Source: Dallia pectoralis (taxonomy: Eukaryota > Chordata > Actinopteri > Esociformes > Umbridae). Taken from it: a stretch of 64,000 nucleotides of DNA. The stretch spans positions 19,152,328-19,216,327 of the forward strand of contig CM055728.1 in the NCBI GenBank assembly GCA_029465975.1. The letters run 5' to 3'. Position 1 is the first letter of the stretch, and each line of letters begins with the position of its first letter. Positions 48,245 to 60,365 of the stretch are shown here, in pieces. The position numbers were made by a program, and so were the translations under genes. The notes below the pieces were generated by a model, which ran no database searches, was not told where the DNA came from, and saw only the letters and a program-made list of their open reading frames with translations.

Positions 48245-48547
48245 TGTCACAGCTGGTTCGGATTTGGGTGATTATGTTTGTAATAAAAGTCACTGGGTCT
48301 TGGTGCACGGTGTTGGTTATAGTCTAAATGTCACGCTCCATTATGTATGATATGGTGAGATTTGGATTATGATTGTGCCTTTTTTGGATGTATTTTATAA
48401 TTGGCTCTGTAGCACATTTTCATTTAAGCTCAGTATTGTAATTTTTGCCGTTTACGGTTTGTTTTCCTTTATATAAACCTGTTTTAAAACAGAATAACAC
48501 GCTCTGTGCCTGGCTTCCTCAGCATTACACCTGTGGATATCGTGACA
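48245..48547 (+). mobile_element. Possible solo LTR
   Basis: Starts tgtcacagctggttcgg and ends atcgtgaca, so the ends are short inverted repeats (tgtcac/gtgaca). It contains a TATA-like tttatataaacctg near the 3' third and ends with a cctggcttcctcagcattac stretch typical of R-U5. No clear target-site duplication is visible. Confidence 0.4.
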
Positions 48548-49376
48548 GCAGTAGAAACGTTACTCTTATCTATTCAGCGTCCGCTGGGAGTAAGAATTAC
48601 CTGATCCTAGAAAGGGTATGCTTCAAACGCCTCAAACATCTTTTCTAACAGTTTTATGGTTGGGGAATCTGGTTTGTTCACTTGTTCATCACAGTCATTG
48701 GAAGCCCTCACATCTAAAAATATACTGAATAAGAATGTCAGGGGTACTATTCATTTATATTTTCCTCTTGCTTCCTTTATTCCACATTTCTCTCAGGTAG
48801 TCTATTGATTGAGAGCAGTAAAGGTTTTTCCCATCACGCTCCAATTTGCAATTCAATGAGTGACACAGCTTTAAGAAGAGAGAATTGACAATTCCTTGAC
48901 AGCTAGTGTCACAAGGAAATAGCATGTGCCATATGAACTTTTTAAAATAAATATAGATGTTGAATAGTTTCTAGGCCTAGTTTTGCTTCTCATTGTTCCA
49001 ATCAATACTGTTATTATTTTCCTCACACTTGAAACTACTAGGAAATGGCATTAACATTTTGTACAGAAATCCATTTGTGAATGCTGACCCTGACACAATG
49101 GCCACATTATTTTTAGGAATCTGTATGCATGTGTCAGACCACAGTGAATGTTAAACACATGTTGTTCTATGCATATAAGTCATTGCATGCCAGTGGAGTT
49201 GCTTTTTTTTTACAAAAGGCCAAAGATCTCTATCACTGAATGAAAAATTGTATTCCATTTCACAGGTTTTTTTTTATATTGACTCAGTATTAGGATGTAA
49301 GGGAAGCGATCAGTGGCCCTAGCACCACTGCAAGAAAGAAAAAGTTTACTAATCCTTAAAAAAAAGTAGATAAAGC

Positions 49377-49925
49377 TAGGGATGCACGATGATATCGGCA
49401 TGGCATCAGCCAATAAAAGCTTAAAATGATCTATATCGGCATCGGCAGATATTAATATTTCTTCAGTAATAATTATGTAGCTAGAGCCGCGTTATGCTAT
49501 TAGCCGTGTTATGCAATTAGCTGTCGCATTACCTGAACTCTAGTCACATTAGCTTTACCAGTCCTGTTAGCATGTTGAGCCCCACTGCCCAGTGGATAGA
49601 CTACACTCACCGAAGTGCTCCGGTTCTCACACAGCAGTTTCAATTGCATTCACATTTGATAATATGTTTAGGAAATGGAAAATAGAAAGAGAACGAGTGC
49701 ATGTCGTGCTACGTGATTTACGTAAATTATTTGAAAATGTATTTCTATTTATTTTACTTGTAAGGACTGACGTTTGAAGTCTGAACTTAGAAATAAAATG
49801 TGGCACTGGCATATCATTTATTCTTCTACAAGTATATCGGTATCGGCATCGGTATCGGCCAAAACGAGTTTAAAATTATCGGCATATCGGATATCGGCCA
49901 AAAACGAATACCGTGCATCCCTAGA
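49377..49925. mobile_element. Non-autonomous hAT-type MITE
   Basis: Left end tagggatgcacgatgatatc and right end ccgtgcatccctaga are inverted repeats of the TAGGG/CCCTA type common in fish hAT elements; (gg)tatcggcatcgg motifs follow on both sides. The flanks gataaagc and gataatta agree at five of eight bases, consistent with a decayed 8-bp target duplication. Short internal open frames are not coding. Confidence 0.75.
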
Positions 49926-52900
49926 TAATTACTATTGTAATGCTTGTAATTCTCTTTGCTCAGTTTTAGTAATTCCATATTCCTGTAACACAAGAACAAG
50001 ATTAAGTTTAAGATTTGGACGCTCGAAATAATGAGAAACCTCCCCCTACCACCCAAACACTGGCAAAACTCCAATAAATGTACAAGCTAGGCTGCTCCAA
50101 CCTTGTTGTTCACCACAGAGAATGTTATCAACCCAGTCAGAAGCCAATTTGGCTCGAGAAATTGCTAGCGCATTCACTCCAAGTCGACTAGCTGTTTCAG
50201 AACCATCAACATTCACCGGGGATCCACTGAAGTTTATCAATTGGCAATTATCCTTTAAAGCCGTAATCGATCAGATTCCAGTTGTGGGGAAAAATGCTCG
50301 ATCTAAAGAGTTATCTTGCAGGAGAAGCATACAAGGCAGTCAAGGGATTTTTCTATCGTAACGCAGGGTGCTTGGGCGGTCCTTCACGACTGGCACGGTA
50401 ATCCGTTCGATGTTCAAAAGGCCTTCAGAGACAAGCTTGCAAAATGGCAGAAGATTTCTGCAAATGACCCATATGCACTTAGGGCGCTTTTCCACAACAA
50501 AGAACCAGCTCGACTCGACTTGGCCCGACTCGGCTCCGCTCGATTTCGCTCCGTTCTCCATTGCAGATAGTACCTGCGCAATAGTACCCGGTCGTCATAG
50601 CGATGCGGCAGGAAAATGCTGTGACGTAATCTTCTACGCGACGCGGCGACACACAGGTGCGTCCGAAATCGCGTACTATGTTGAGTATGTACTACATTTA
50701 AATAAGAACGTACTTTGCGACCGTTAAAAAAGTAAGTTCTATATAGTATGAATCCGGGTAGTATGAATGGAGTCCGGACGTACTACATGCGCCGTGCTAG
50801 AATTTTCTACTTGTATAATCTACCGGGCAAGAGAAGCGTGTTTCATTCAGGTCCGCGTCCTCCAACCAACACTCGCTACCCACACACACATAAGACAATG
50901 GAGGAAATCGAGTGTATGCTGTGTTTGATCCGCGAGATGTGGCTGTTTCTCACGGCGCATTCTTTCGGTTTGCCATAGTATTCGTAATGGATAATATGTA
51001 CAGCTCTCACGCAATCTCTGGCCAAACTATTTAAAAATGGTGGGATTACTCAGGATACTACATCTGGCACGTGCAATGATGATGCAGTGAATATTGACGA
51101 TTCTCTGACCAATCAGCAGTCTGGCTTGTTTTCACGTCACATTTTAGTATCGCCTCAGCTCGCTCAGAACCTCGCCTGAGGTGGTACGAAAAAAAGTACC
51201 TGGAAGCAGGTACAGGTACAACTTTTACTCAGTGGAAAACCACTCAAGCGAAGGAGAACAGTCAAAGGCATGGCCGCCTTGCGTATGTTGTCAGGATGAA
51301 GCTCATGTTATCAATAAATTCCCAACCTTTGTTGCAAAAACACTTGACATCCATAGATGATAAAAGGGTGTTCATTTATGAAAATCACCTTTGTTTCGGT
51401 TGCCTAAGAAAGGGGCACATCACTAAAGAGTGTAGAAAGCGGCACACCTGCAACACATGTGGTCAACGCCATCCTAAATGCCTACACATAGAAGGAAAGA
51501 TAAACTCAAACGAAATAGTTGCAAAGAACTCAGGAGCAGCGGGAGAACGTAAGAACGAGGAAACACACGAGCTCACATCATTTCCCTCATCACAACGTGT
51601 TTCTGCCACCTCTAACATTGTCCCAGTTTTAGTTTCTTCAACGATGGAACCAGAGAAGGAAATTCTCACCTATACACTACTCGATACACAGAGTGACTCT
51701 ATGTTCATTTTGGATGATCTAGCTGCTGGACTCAGTGTAACCACTCACCCAGTACAACTCAAGTTAAGCACCATGGCTGCTGCTAACACAGTAATAGCAA
51801 GTAAGACTGTTAGTGATCTGCCGGTTAGAGGACTGAACTCTAAAACATTCAGCACAGGCAAACAGGCCTATACTCGAGACTTCATCCCAGTTGATAAGTC
51901 ACACATTCCCACTAAAAGCACAGCACTTCATTGGCCCCACTTGAGCCTTTTAAGAAACAACAGATTGTGAGGTGGAACTACTGATTGGTTACGACTGCCC
52001 GTCAGCACTGGCCCCCTAGAGGTCATCACGGGTAGTGAAAATGAACCCTTTGCGCAAAGGACCGAATTAGGCTGGAGCATCATAGGATACACTAATCCCC
52101 ATTTGGACAGGCAGGGAAACCACAGCTTCATCCATCGAATCTCAGTGAAGGAAATCCCAGTGCCATCTGCCCCAGACGTGCTAAAGGTTTTAGAATCAGA
52201 CTTCAATGAAAGGACCTATGAAAATAAATACGTGTCTCAGGATGATGTACAATTCATTCAGCTCCTGAGTGACAACATTAAGCAGAAGGACAATAGGCAT
52301 TACGAAATGCCACTTCCCTTTAAAGGCACTGGTTTACCAGTTCTTCGAAATAACAAGAAACTGGCCACTGTTAGGTTGCAACATCTGAAGAAAAGGTTAG
52401 AGTCAAACAAACAGTATTACGACCACTACACAGCCTTCATGAAAGACATCATAGACAGAGGTGATGCAGAACCGGCTCCGAGAAAGAGACGGTGTGGTAC
52501 ATTCCGCACCACGGAGTATATCACCCCAGAAAGCCAGACAAGCTTAGAGTTGCTTTTGATTGTTCTGCTAAGTTTAAAGGGATTTCTTTGAACAACACAC
52601 TACTTACAGGCCCTGACTTGATCAACTCACTGGCAGGAGTTCTTCCACGATTTAGAAAAGAAGCCGTTACTGTGATTTGCGACGTAGAATTTTTTTTTCA
52701 CCAGTTCTCCGTCTTCCCCGAATGTCGTAATTACCTGAAGTTTCTTTGGTGGGATGGGGGGCAATTAGAAGCAGAACCTCAATAATATAGGATGACAGTA
52801 CACCTCTTCGGCGCTGCCTCCTCCCCTGGGTGTGACCATTTTGGACTCGGGTACACAGCACAGAGACATAAGGCCGATCATCCCCTAGCAGCAACCTTCA

Positions 52901-55650
52901 TAGAGAATAATTTATACGTGGATGATGGGCTAATCAGTGTATCAACGGAGGAAGAGGCAAAAAAACTAATCATTGACGCGCAGTAACTTTGAAAATGTTC
53001 AGGCTTGCGCTTGCATAAATTTAACTCAAACCGAAGAGAGGTCCTTACCTGTGTAACTCGATCGGAAAGAGCTGCCACCACTGAGACGCTCAATCTCAAT
53101 CCAGACACTTTACCAGAAGGACACGTACTTGGCATTCAGTGGTCCATGGAAACTGACACCTACGCCTTCAATATCAATACCAAGGACCACCCATCAACTC
53201 GCTGTGGTATCCTATCAGCCGTTGCCTCTCTCTATGATCCACTTGGGTTTGCGGCGCCACTCACCCTGAGAGGGAAATGCATCCTACAGGAGCTATGTTG
53301 CAGAGGAGTTGGATGATCCCATTCCTTTAGGCCTTCAGCCAAGGTGGGAAAAAATAGTCTCAAAAGGTTAAAGGAGATCACCATACCCCAATGTAATGTC
53401 CCTCACAACTTCAGTACCATTGTCAGGCTAGAACTACACCATTTTGCAGATGCCAGCGCTACAGGATACGGCGCATGTTCCTACCTAATGTACACAAACA
53501 ACAAAGTGGAGATCTATTGCAGTCTCATAATGGCAAAGTCCAGAGCAGCTCCATCAAAGATCCTAAGTGTTCCGAGAATGGAACTCTCAGCTGCTGTCAC
53601 CGCAGCCAGAATGACTCCTTCTGAATGAGCGTCATGTTAAAGACGGAACTTCAGATGAAAATTGATGAAGAACTTTTTTGGACTGACTCTCAGGTGGTGC
53701 TGTCATACATCTGCAATGAAGCACGAAGGTTCCACGTGTTTGTGGCTAACCGCATTCAACTGATAAGAAGGAGCACAGATCCCAAACAACGGCACCACGT
53801 TGATACAACACAAACCCGGCTGACTATGCGTCAGGAGGTATTAACGCACAAGAAATCGCTACATCAAACTGGTTATCCGGGCCCAAATTTCTGTTCAAAT
53901 ATTTGCAACTCAAGTCAGTGAAATAAGTGATGTCCTAAGTCGTCTAAGTCGGTTTTCCTCCTGGACAAAACTCATCAAGGTGGTTGCAAGAATCAAGAGA
54001 GTAGGATTCAATGAAACCTCTCAACATGCTGATTGTGTGTCGATTGAAGAACGTAAGAGAGCTACTTTGTGAGTGATTAAGCTAGTCCAACAGCAAGCTT
54101 TCTCTCAAGAGATAAAGGTGCTTCAAACAAGGCCTCAGGGCAAGTTTCTCCCAAGTTCAAGTCCTCTCTTCTGCCTGGACCCCTTTTTTGATTCGTGTTG
54201 GGGGGAGACTGAAAGAGTCAACCCTCAGTGAAGAACTAAAACAAACCATCATCCTTCCAAGAGACACATCAATGAGTTGATTTTAGTTCATTACCACGAC
54301 CAGATCTATCACCAGGGACGAAATCAAACATTGACGGAACTACGAGCCAATGGGTTTTGGATCCTTGGTGGGAGTAAGACGGTTGCTAAGTTTGTTCACA
54401 GATGTATAAAATGCCGAAAGCTTAGACAACCCACAGAGGAGCAGAAAATGTCCGACCTTCTAAAGGAACGCTGCCAGGCTTCTGCTCCCTTTACTTTCGT
54501 GGGGATGGACTGCTTTGGCCCATTTGTTGTTAAGAAGGGTCGCAAAGAGTACAAGCGATATGGGCTCATCTTCACATGCTTGTATTCTAGAGCAGTCCAC
54601 ATCGAAATGCTTGAAGATATGTCAAGAGTAGGGGTCAGTCAACTCTGCTGCGATCAGGGCACAAACTTTGTTGAAGCTAGGAACGAACTCAAGGAAGCAC
54701 TTAAGCAATGTGACGCAAAGGCACTGGAAGCATTTTTGGCAGATAAACAATGTGAGTTCATTTTCAATGCGCCTTCTGCCAGTCATGCAGAAGGTGTCTG
54801 GGAGCGACAAATCCGAACCATTCGGAATGTGTTGAGTGCAACTGTTGCTCAGTGCCCAGGCAGTCTGGATGACTACTCTCTCAGAACCCTTTTCTACAAT
54901 GGCCATCGTGAACAGTCGCCCGTTGAATGTGGAAGGAATCAACGACCCTCACTCATTAGAGCCTTTGACTCCAAATCACCTCGTCTTGATGAAATCCAAG
55001 ATTGCCTTGCCACCACCTGGGAAGTTTGTCAGGGAGGATTTCTATGCAGTAAAAAGGTGGTGCAGGGTGCAGTACCTTGTTGAGAAGTTCTGGAGCAGGT
55101 GGAAAAGAGAATACCTCCTGAACATCTCCTTAAGACAAAAGTGGCATGTACCGCGGCGGAATCTAAAGGTGAACGACCTAGTCATAATCAAGAACGACAT
55201 GCTTTTAAGAAACAAGTGGCGTCTTGGACGGGTGACTGATGTTACAGAAGGAAGTGATGGGTTGGTTTGTCGTGTCAAAATACAAGTAGGAGACCGGAAT
55301 CTAACAGGAAAGGGACACTACGCTTTCAAAACCTCAAATATAGAACGACCTATCCAAAAATTGGTCTTACTACTCGAAGCTCAGTAAAGCATTTCCAAAC
55401 AAACCACTTGGGCAGACATGCTTCGTTGCCTCGCATAAGAAACCCTTCTGTTTGTGTACTAAGGGTGGCCAGAAATCATGAAAGATTATTGTTAATTTTC
55501 ATGTTTACTTCGTTCATCATTACATGATTTTGGTGCGAGTGTAAGGGACCATTGTTAAAATGCTTTTGTTTTGCACTGACACTTATTCCTGTAACACAAG
55601 AACAAGATTAAGGTTAAGATCTGGACACGCGAAATAATGAGAATTGTTAG
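49926..55650 (+). pseudogene. BEL/Pao-type LTR retrotransposon, decayed
   Basis: Domain order on the + strand follows BEL/Pao: a gag N-terminal part (50122-50480, with FTGDPLKFINWQLSF), zinc knuckles (51386-51490, CFGCLRKGHITKEC and CNTCGQRH), an aspartic-protease region (LLDTQSDSMFI, with a changed catalytic triad), reverse transcriptase (52490-52986, with DCSAKFKGISLNN and YVDDGL), RNase H (53430-53620, FADASATGYG, RMELSAA), integrase (54277-55083, with HHCC-like zinc finger, VGMDCFGPF and a D..E core) and its C-terminal DUF5641-like part (to 55387). The reading frame is broken many times and split by a MITE at about 50482-51245. A block ending gaaataatgag occurs at 49977-50034 and again at 55588-55645 with about four mismatches in 58 bases, presumably matching parts of the 5' and 3' LTRs. 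It is not functional. Confidence 0.88.
50482..51245 (-). mobile_element. Harbinger-type MITE nested in the BEL/Pao gag region
   Basis: Left end gcgcttttccacaacaaag and right end cagtggaaaaccactc are inverted repeats around ttttccac. On the - strand the right end reads cactgagtaaaagttgtacc, then ggtactttttttcgtaccac and gattggtcagagaatcgtca, typical of the fish Harbinger-derived MITE family with tandem ctcgactcgac-like ends. It interrupts the retrotransposon gag frame. No transposase is encoded. Confidence 0.75.
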
Positions 55651-56000
55651 ATGAGAGACATTTTTTAGTTATGTTAGTTAAGGTACGCCCCACATGCAAA
55701 CAGCTTGTTGAGAATAATTTCTGCAAGTATATTTTGTATCTTTCGCCAACTGTTCACGTAAAAATGGAATATAGAATATATTAGTTTTGCATCCTTGGAA
55801 AGTGGAGCGAGGTAGGAATAATTAGCTTCATCATAGCATATCGATTGAGCATTTCGATTGTTTATTGCCTCGTTATAATCTACGCATTTATTTTAATGCA
55901 TTTTGTTGTTCTTAGATTCTAGATTTCCAAGATGAGACTTAACCTAGCAAGCTAACTAGCACCTCTGTCTGGTGCTACTTGCCTAGGTCACATACACTAA
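55540..56000 (+). repeat. Probable 3' LTR of the BEL/Pao element
   Basis: After the integrase C-terminal frame ends at 55387 and a short untranslated stretch, a tgtaagggaccattg at 55540 is a plausible LTR start. The shared block at 55588-55645 supports it. The far end is unclear because the 5' LTR is truncated to about 60 alignable bases. Confidence 0.45.
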
Positions 56001-57720
56001 AGCGCTTGTTCACATGGTTATCGTCATACCAAGGGCAGCATAGGATATGAAGTAGAGATTTCCAAACGATTGGATTGCAAACATTGTATTATCTTATCTA
56101 GATTATCAATATGGATCTAGTTAGCTGCTAAGGCTGTCATGAACAAATTGTTTCTGTTGACACTAAAGGGCCGAAACCACAAACAAATACTTTAAAGGCA
56201 TTATTATCTTTATATCTAGTTTTTTGGTTTCTCTAAGTAGAATATTTTTGTTTTCAGCTGTGCAGGTTATCTTGTCTACCAGGATGTCTTTGAATGTGCA
56301 CTAGAGTCACATGTTCACCCCATTACAATCGCAACGCTCCTCCAAAAAGTGTATAACGGTGACCTCATCTCAGCCATATCACCTCCTATTACAATCGCAA
56401 TCACAAGGAGGTTAAGGGGTGCTGAGGGTTGTCTGGGGAGGGGTATGCCCTGCTGGCACTGTTTTAATTGGCAAGTATTGAATGTCACTCACATCAGGTC
56501 TTCTAAACCAACGATTGGTTGACACTTAAAACCTGAAAAGAGATTTCAGATGGGAGATCATTGGACCAGAGTGCACCTTCAGCCTGTACTGGCTCACAAG
56601 AGCTGCATGTTCATAGTTCATGAATGTAGTGACATGTGAGTATCCTGACTTGTAAACCCGGTGTTGTGATGTGTTCCCATGAAAAAAGAGGTTTAGATGT
56701 TGTATTAGGGGAGTTCTCTGTATGTATAGAAATCCACTGGGGACTGCCGCAAACAAGCTGTCTAGCAACCGCAGCCTTGCTCCAACTTGTCGCCTTCTAC
56801 CACCTCTACATAATTGGGCCCAAAGGGTTGTGGGGGGTAGGGTGTGTGTGTGTGTGTGTGTACCTGCCAGTTCGTAAGCCCCAATGGAGATGTTGCCATG
56901 GGGACACAGAAGAAGGGGAGATATGCCAATTATTAAACACCTTTTTCCACAACACATATGCTGGACCAGCCCAGCGCAGGGTTTAGATGTACTCGCTGCA
57001 TCACAAAGACGAAGCTGAGGTGTTTTATATAGCACCAAATGAAAATAAAGTAGATCTGCGCTGATGTGTTTTCTCAAAAATAATAGCATAATGAATTTGA
57101 AAGTCACTTACTTGTCATGAGTCTAAAATTAGGATGTGAAAAGGATAAATAACAATTGGAAACAATTGTTTTTGTTTTGAGGGATCATTCAAAATCACAG
57201 ACCCTATAATATGAATTCTTTCATTTGTATTCAGGCTTTACTACTTTATGATGTAGTCATAAAGATACATGTTAATATGTTTGTTGTTTTCCGAATGTAA
57301 ATCTCCAATTTTGTGAAAATCGAATTTAATTTATGGCTCATAGTTATTATTTCATCTAATTGTTATGATCAATTTCTTCATAGATTTCAGGAAAGACATT
57401 TGTTATCCGCGCACATTAATTCATTAACGGACCAATAACACCTGACCCAGAATGTCTATCAAACACAGCTGGCCAGTGGGTGTTTGGGAGTCAAGTTACA
57501 GCAATTTGGGAAAAGCAAAGTGCTTCGCCATATGCAGTTTGTTTAGGAGATGGCGCTCATTTCAGAGATATAGGACTCCGTTTTCATTGTAAAGGCCCAT
57601 TGGGTATTGTCTACATGTAATGGTTTGAGGTTTGTGTGCTCTGGAGATTATGGACAATTAAAGCACACATTCAAACCCACCTGTCATGTTTCCATTATCG
57701 AATCCCCTCCTTATTGTTAA
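56001..57720. other. Intergenic, no gene seen
   Basis: AT-rich sequence with a (GT)n run at about 56842-56860. The open frame at 56526-57107 on the - strand is driven by this repeat and lacks any recognisable domain. No RNA gene is supported. Confidence 0.45.
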
Positions 57721-57729
57721 ATATTGATT

Positions 57730-58110
57730 GATGTAAAAAATCTACACACCCCTTTTAAAATGCAATTTTTTCATGTGAAAAAATAGCCATAGAAAAATCA
57801 TGTCAGAACTTTTTCCACCTTTAATATGGCCTGTAACGTGAACAATTCAATTGAAAAACAAACTGAAATCTTTTAGGCGGAAAAATAAAATTCTGATATA
57901 ACCTTGTTGCATAAGTGTGCACACCTTCTTATAACTGGGAATGTGGCTGTGTTCATAATTCACCAAATAACGGTCAGCTGTTCCAGTAGGATGTTCCTGA
58001 CATTTTCTTAGTTGCATCTCAGAGCAATTGTTCACATTATAGGTCACATGAAAAGTTCTGAGTAGATTTGTCTTTGGCTCATTTTTTCACTTATAGACTT
58101 TTCATAGGCA
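57730..58110 (-). mobile_element. Tc1-like transposon end fragment
   Basis: Contains aaaaatctacacaccccttt, catgtcagaactttttccac, aagtgtgcacaccttcttat, gggaatgtggctgtgttcat and ggtcagctgttccagtagga followed by cctgacattttcttagt, a recognisable terminal and 5' untranslated segment of a widespread fish Tc1-like family. The transposase is missing. Orientation is uncertain. Confidence 0.6.
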
Positions 58111-58814
58111 CTGTAGCCATAAATCTACAAATAAATCTACAAAAATGTTAATTCATAAAATGATCTGGCTTGAGATATGGATATAACGTATGTACATATA
58201 TCATTCATATATTTCTGATGTTTTTTTTCTTCAACAACTGGTCTCAAACTTCTAATAACATGCCATTGTTTGTTGTCAGGGGCTATTGTGTGTAGATTGA
58301 TGGCAAAAAATGTAATCAATCACAAATGCAGTCTTTAACACAACAAAATGTGGAGAAAGTAAAGGGGTCTGAATAGGTTATTGGCAAAGGGCTCAGCATT
58401 GTGAAATGTACAATATTACTAGGAAATTTAGCATGATCTCTCATGCTTCATTTCTTAAATATAAATAAAATTACAGTTTTCTTTGTAATTGGATGAACAA
58501 TAATTGATTGGACAGGAATCTGTTGTTCATCTGTTTTATGAGATGACCTGTACATCAAAGTGTGATGTACAACTATGATGCAAATCAATCTCTCCCATTG
58601 AGTGAATCATTGTGTTAATGTATTACTTTATTTTGGATAACAGCAGGTCTAGATAATGATGCAAGGTGTGTTTGTGATGAAGTAGGCCATTGGGGAGCAG
58701 TGTTCATGTGACAATACAGTCATCTCTTGCCTCACAGGTAACTGGTTGGCAAGGGATAGACTAGACCGACATGATACATCCAATGGATTTAGATGACTTC
58801 TACTTCCACTGTGC

Positions 58815-59050
58815 GCCAAGGTGGCCTAGTGGCCTAGTGGTTAGGGGATAGGGTCTGGAAGGTCCCTGGTTCTAATCCCCCCCCCAACATCAAGGTGAAA
58901 ACCTTGTCGAACTGTCCTTGAGCAAGACAGTTAACCCTAAATGCTCCCTGGGCGCCGTTGACGTGGAAGTCAAATCAGGTTACTGATTAGGGCTGCCCCC
59001 TGCACCTCAGGGTTGGGTAAAATGCAGAGGACACATTTCAGTTGAAGGCA
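58815..59050 (+). mobile_element. tRNA-derived SINE
   Basis: The left part has tggcctagtggttagggg (A box) and ggttctaatcc (B box), the internal polymerase III promoter of a tRNA-derived SINE. A tRNA-unrelated body follows (tccttgagcaagacagttaa, ccctaaatgctccctgggcg) and a tail gtaaaatgcagaggacacat typical of fish V/core-type SINEs. The first box is partly duplicated (gtggcctagtggcctagtgg). Confidence 0.78.
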
Positions 59051-59229
59051 TTCAGTTGTACAACTGACAAGATTGGTATATTCCATATTCCTAAGAAGCC
59101 TCCCGAAACATTGTATAAAATAACTTGATTGACACAGATAATTAATTAAAAGACATCCTATGAGCAGCATAGAAAAATTGTGAAATGTGAATGATGGAAT
59201 GATGTAACTACTCTCACAATGGACATGCA

Positions 59230-60365
59230 CATGATGAACCAAAAATATTATGACTGTCATGGACTCTACAAGACACCTGAAAATGTCCAGTAGTATCAGC
59301 AGATCCTTTAAGTCCTGTTAGTTGCTAGGTGATGCTGCTGAGAATCGGACTTGGTTTGCCAGGCACATCCTACAAATGCTCAATCAGAATGGGATTTGGG
59401 GAATTTGGAGGCCATGGCAACGCTTTGAACTCTTCATCATGTTCCTCAAACTAGTCCTGAACAATGTGTGCACTGTGGCCGGGCGCATTATCCAGCTAAA
59501 AGACGCCACTGCCATCACCATTGTCATGAAAGAGTGTACCTGGTCTGGAACAATGTTTAGGCGGGTGGCAAGTGTCAAATGCATGTCTACATAAATGCCC
59601 AGAACCAGGATTTCCCAGCAAAACATCACACTCAGAGCTTCACCCAGAGCAGCTTCACCCAGAGCATCACACTCAGAGCTTCACCCAGAGCATCACGCAC
59701 CCTCCAGCGTCTTGTTGCCATCCCACAGTGCATCCCAGTGCCATCACATTCCCAGGTAAAAAGCATAGATGCACACGGTCGTCCACCTAATGTACAAAGA
59801 AACTGTGACTCATTAGACCAGGCGTCGCTCTCAAGCCCATTGCAGAAGCTTTCGTTGATGTATCGGGTTATGATGGTCACTCTGTCCCCGTACGCAGCAG
59901 GGTGCCATGCCTGTGTGTTGTGACACATTTCTCCCGTATACATCGTTTACATTTCCTGTGGCTTCTACCACAGTGGATCATCTGTTGGTTCAAACTAGAC
60001 GGGATAGCCTTTGCATTGATGAGCCTAGGGTACTCAAACACTCTGTCGCTGGTTGGTGATTTGTCCCTCCTCTGACCACTGTCTGTAGGTCCTCACTACT
60101 GCTGACCGGGAGCACCCCACAAGCCCTGCTGTTTCAAGGATGCTCTGACCCAGTCATCGGGGCATGACAATTTGGTCCATGTCAAATTCTCTCAGGTCTT
60201 TACTTCAGCCCATTTCTCAGGCATCCAAAACATTGACTACAAGAACTGATTGTTCGCTTACCATCGAATCTAACAAGACATGTGCCCTTGTTAGAAGATT
60301 AGCAAGTATTTTGCTTCACCTGTGAAGTCATACTGTTTTGGCTAATCTGTGTACTTATGTCTCCT
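59230..60365 (-). mobile_element. Tc1/mariner transposon, nearly full length but decayed
   Basis: The - strand carries a transposase trace in the usual order: a helix-turn-helix region near 60130-60200 (gagcatccttgaaacagcag), then MFCWEILVLGIYVDMHL and VPDQVHSFM near 59480-59620, then the D34D/E-type C-terminal trace (ccaaattccccaaatcccat) near 59390-59410. Many stops and frameshifts. A direct cttcacccagagcatcacac repeat at 59621-59705 interrupts the transposase trace. Confidence 0.7.

Noticed and set aside
56526..57107. 193-codon open frame on the - strand
   Set aside because: Crosses a (GT)n repeat, shows no domain and no splice signals; likely chance.
58815..58885. Functional tRNA gene
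   Set aside because: A and B boxes are present but no cloverleaf or anticodon arm can be formed, and a SINE body follows.
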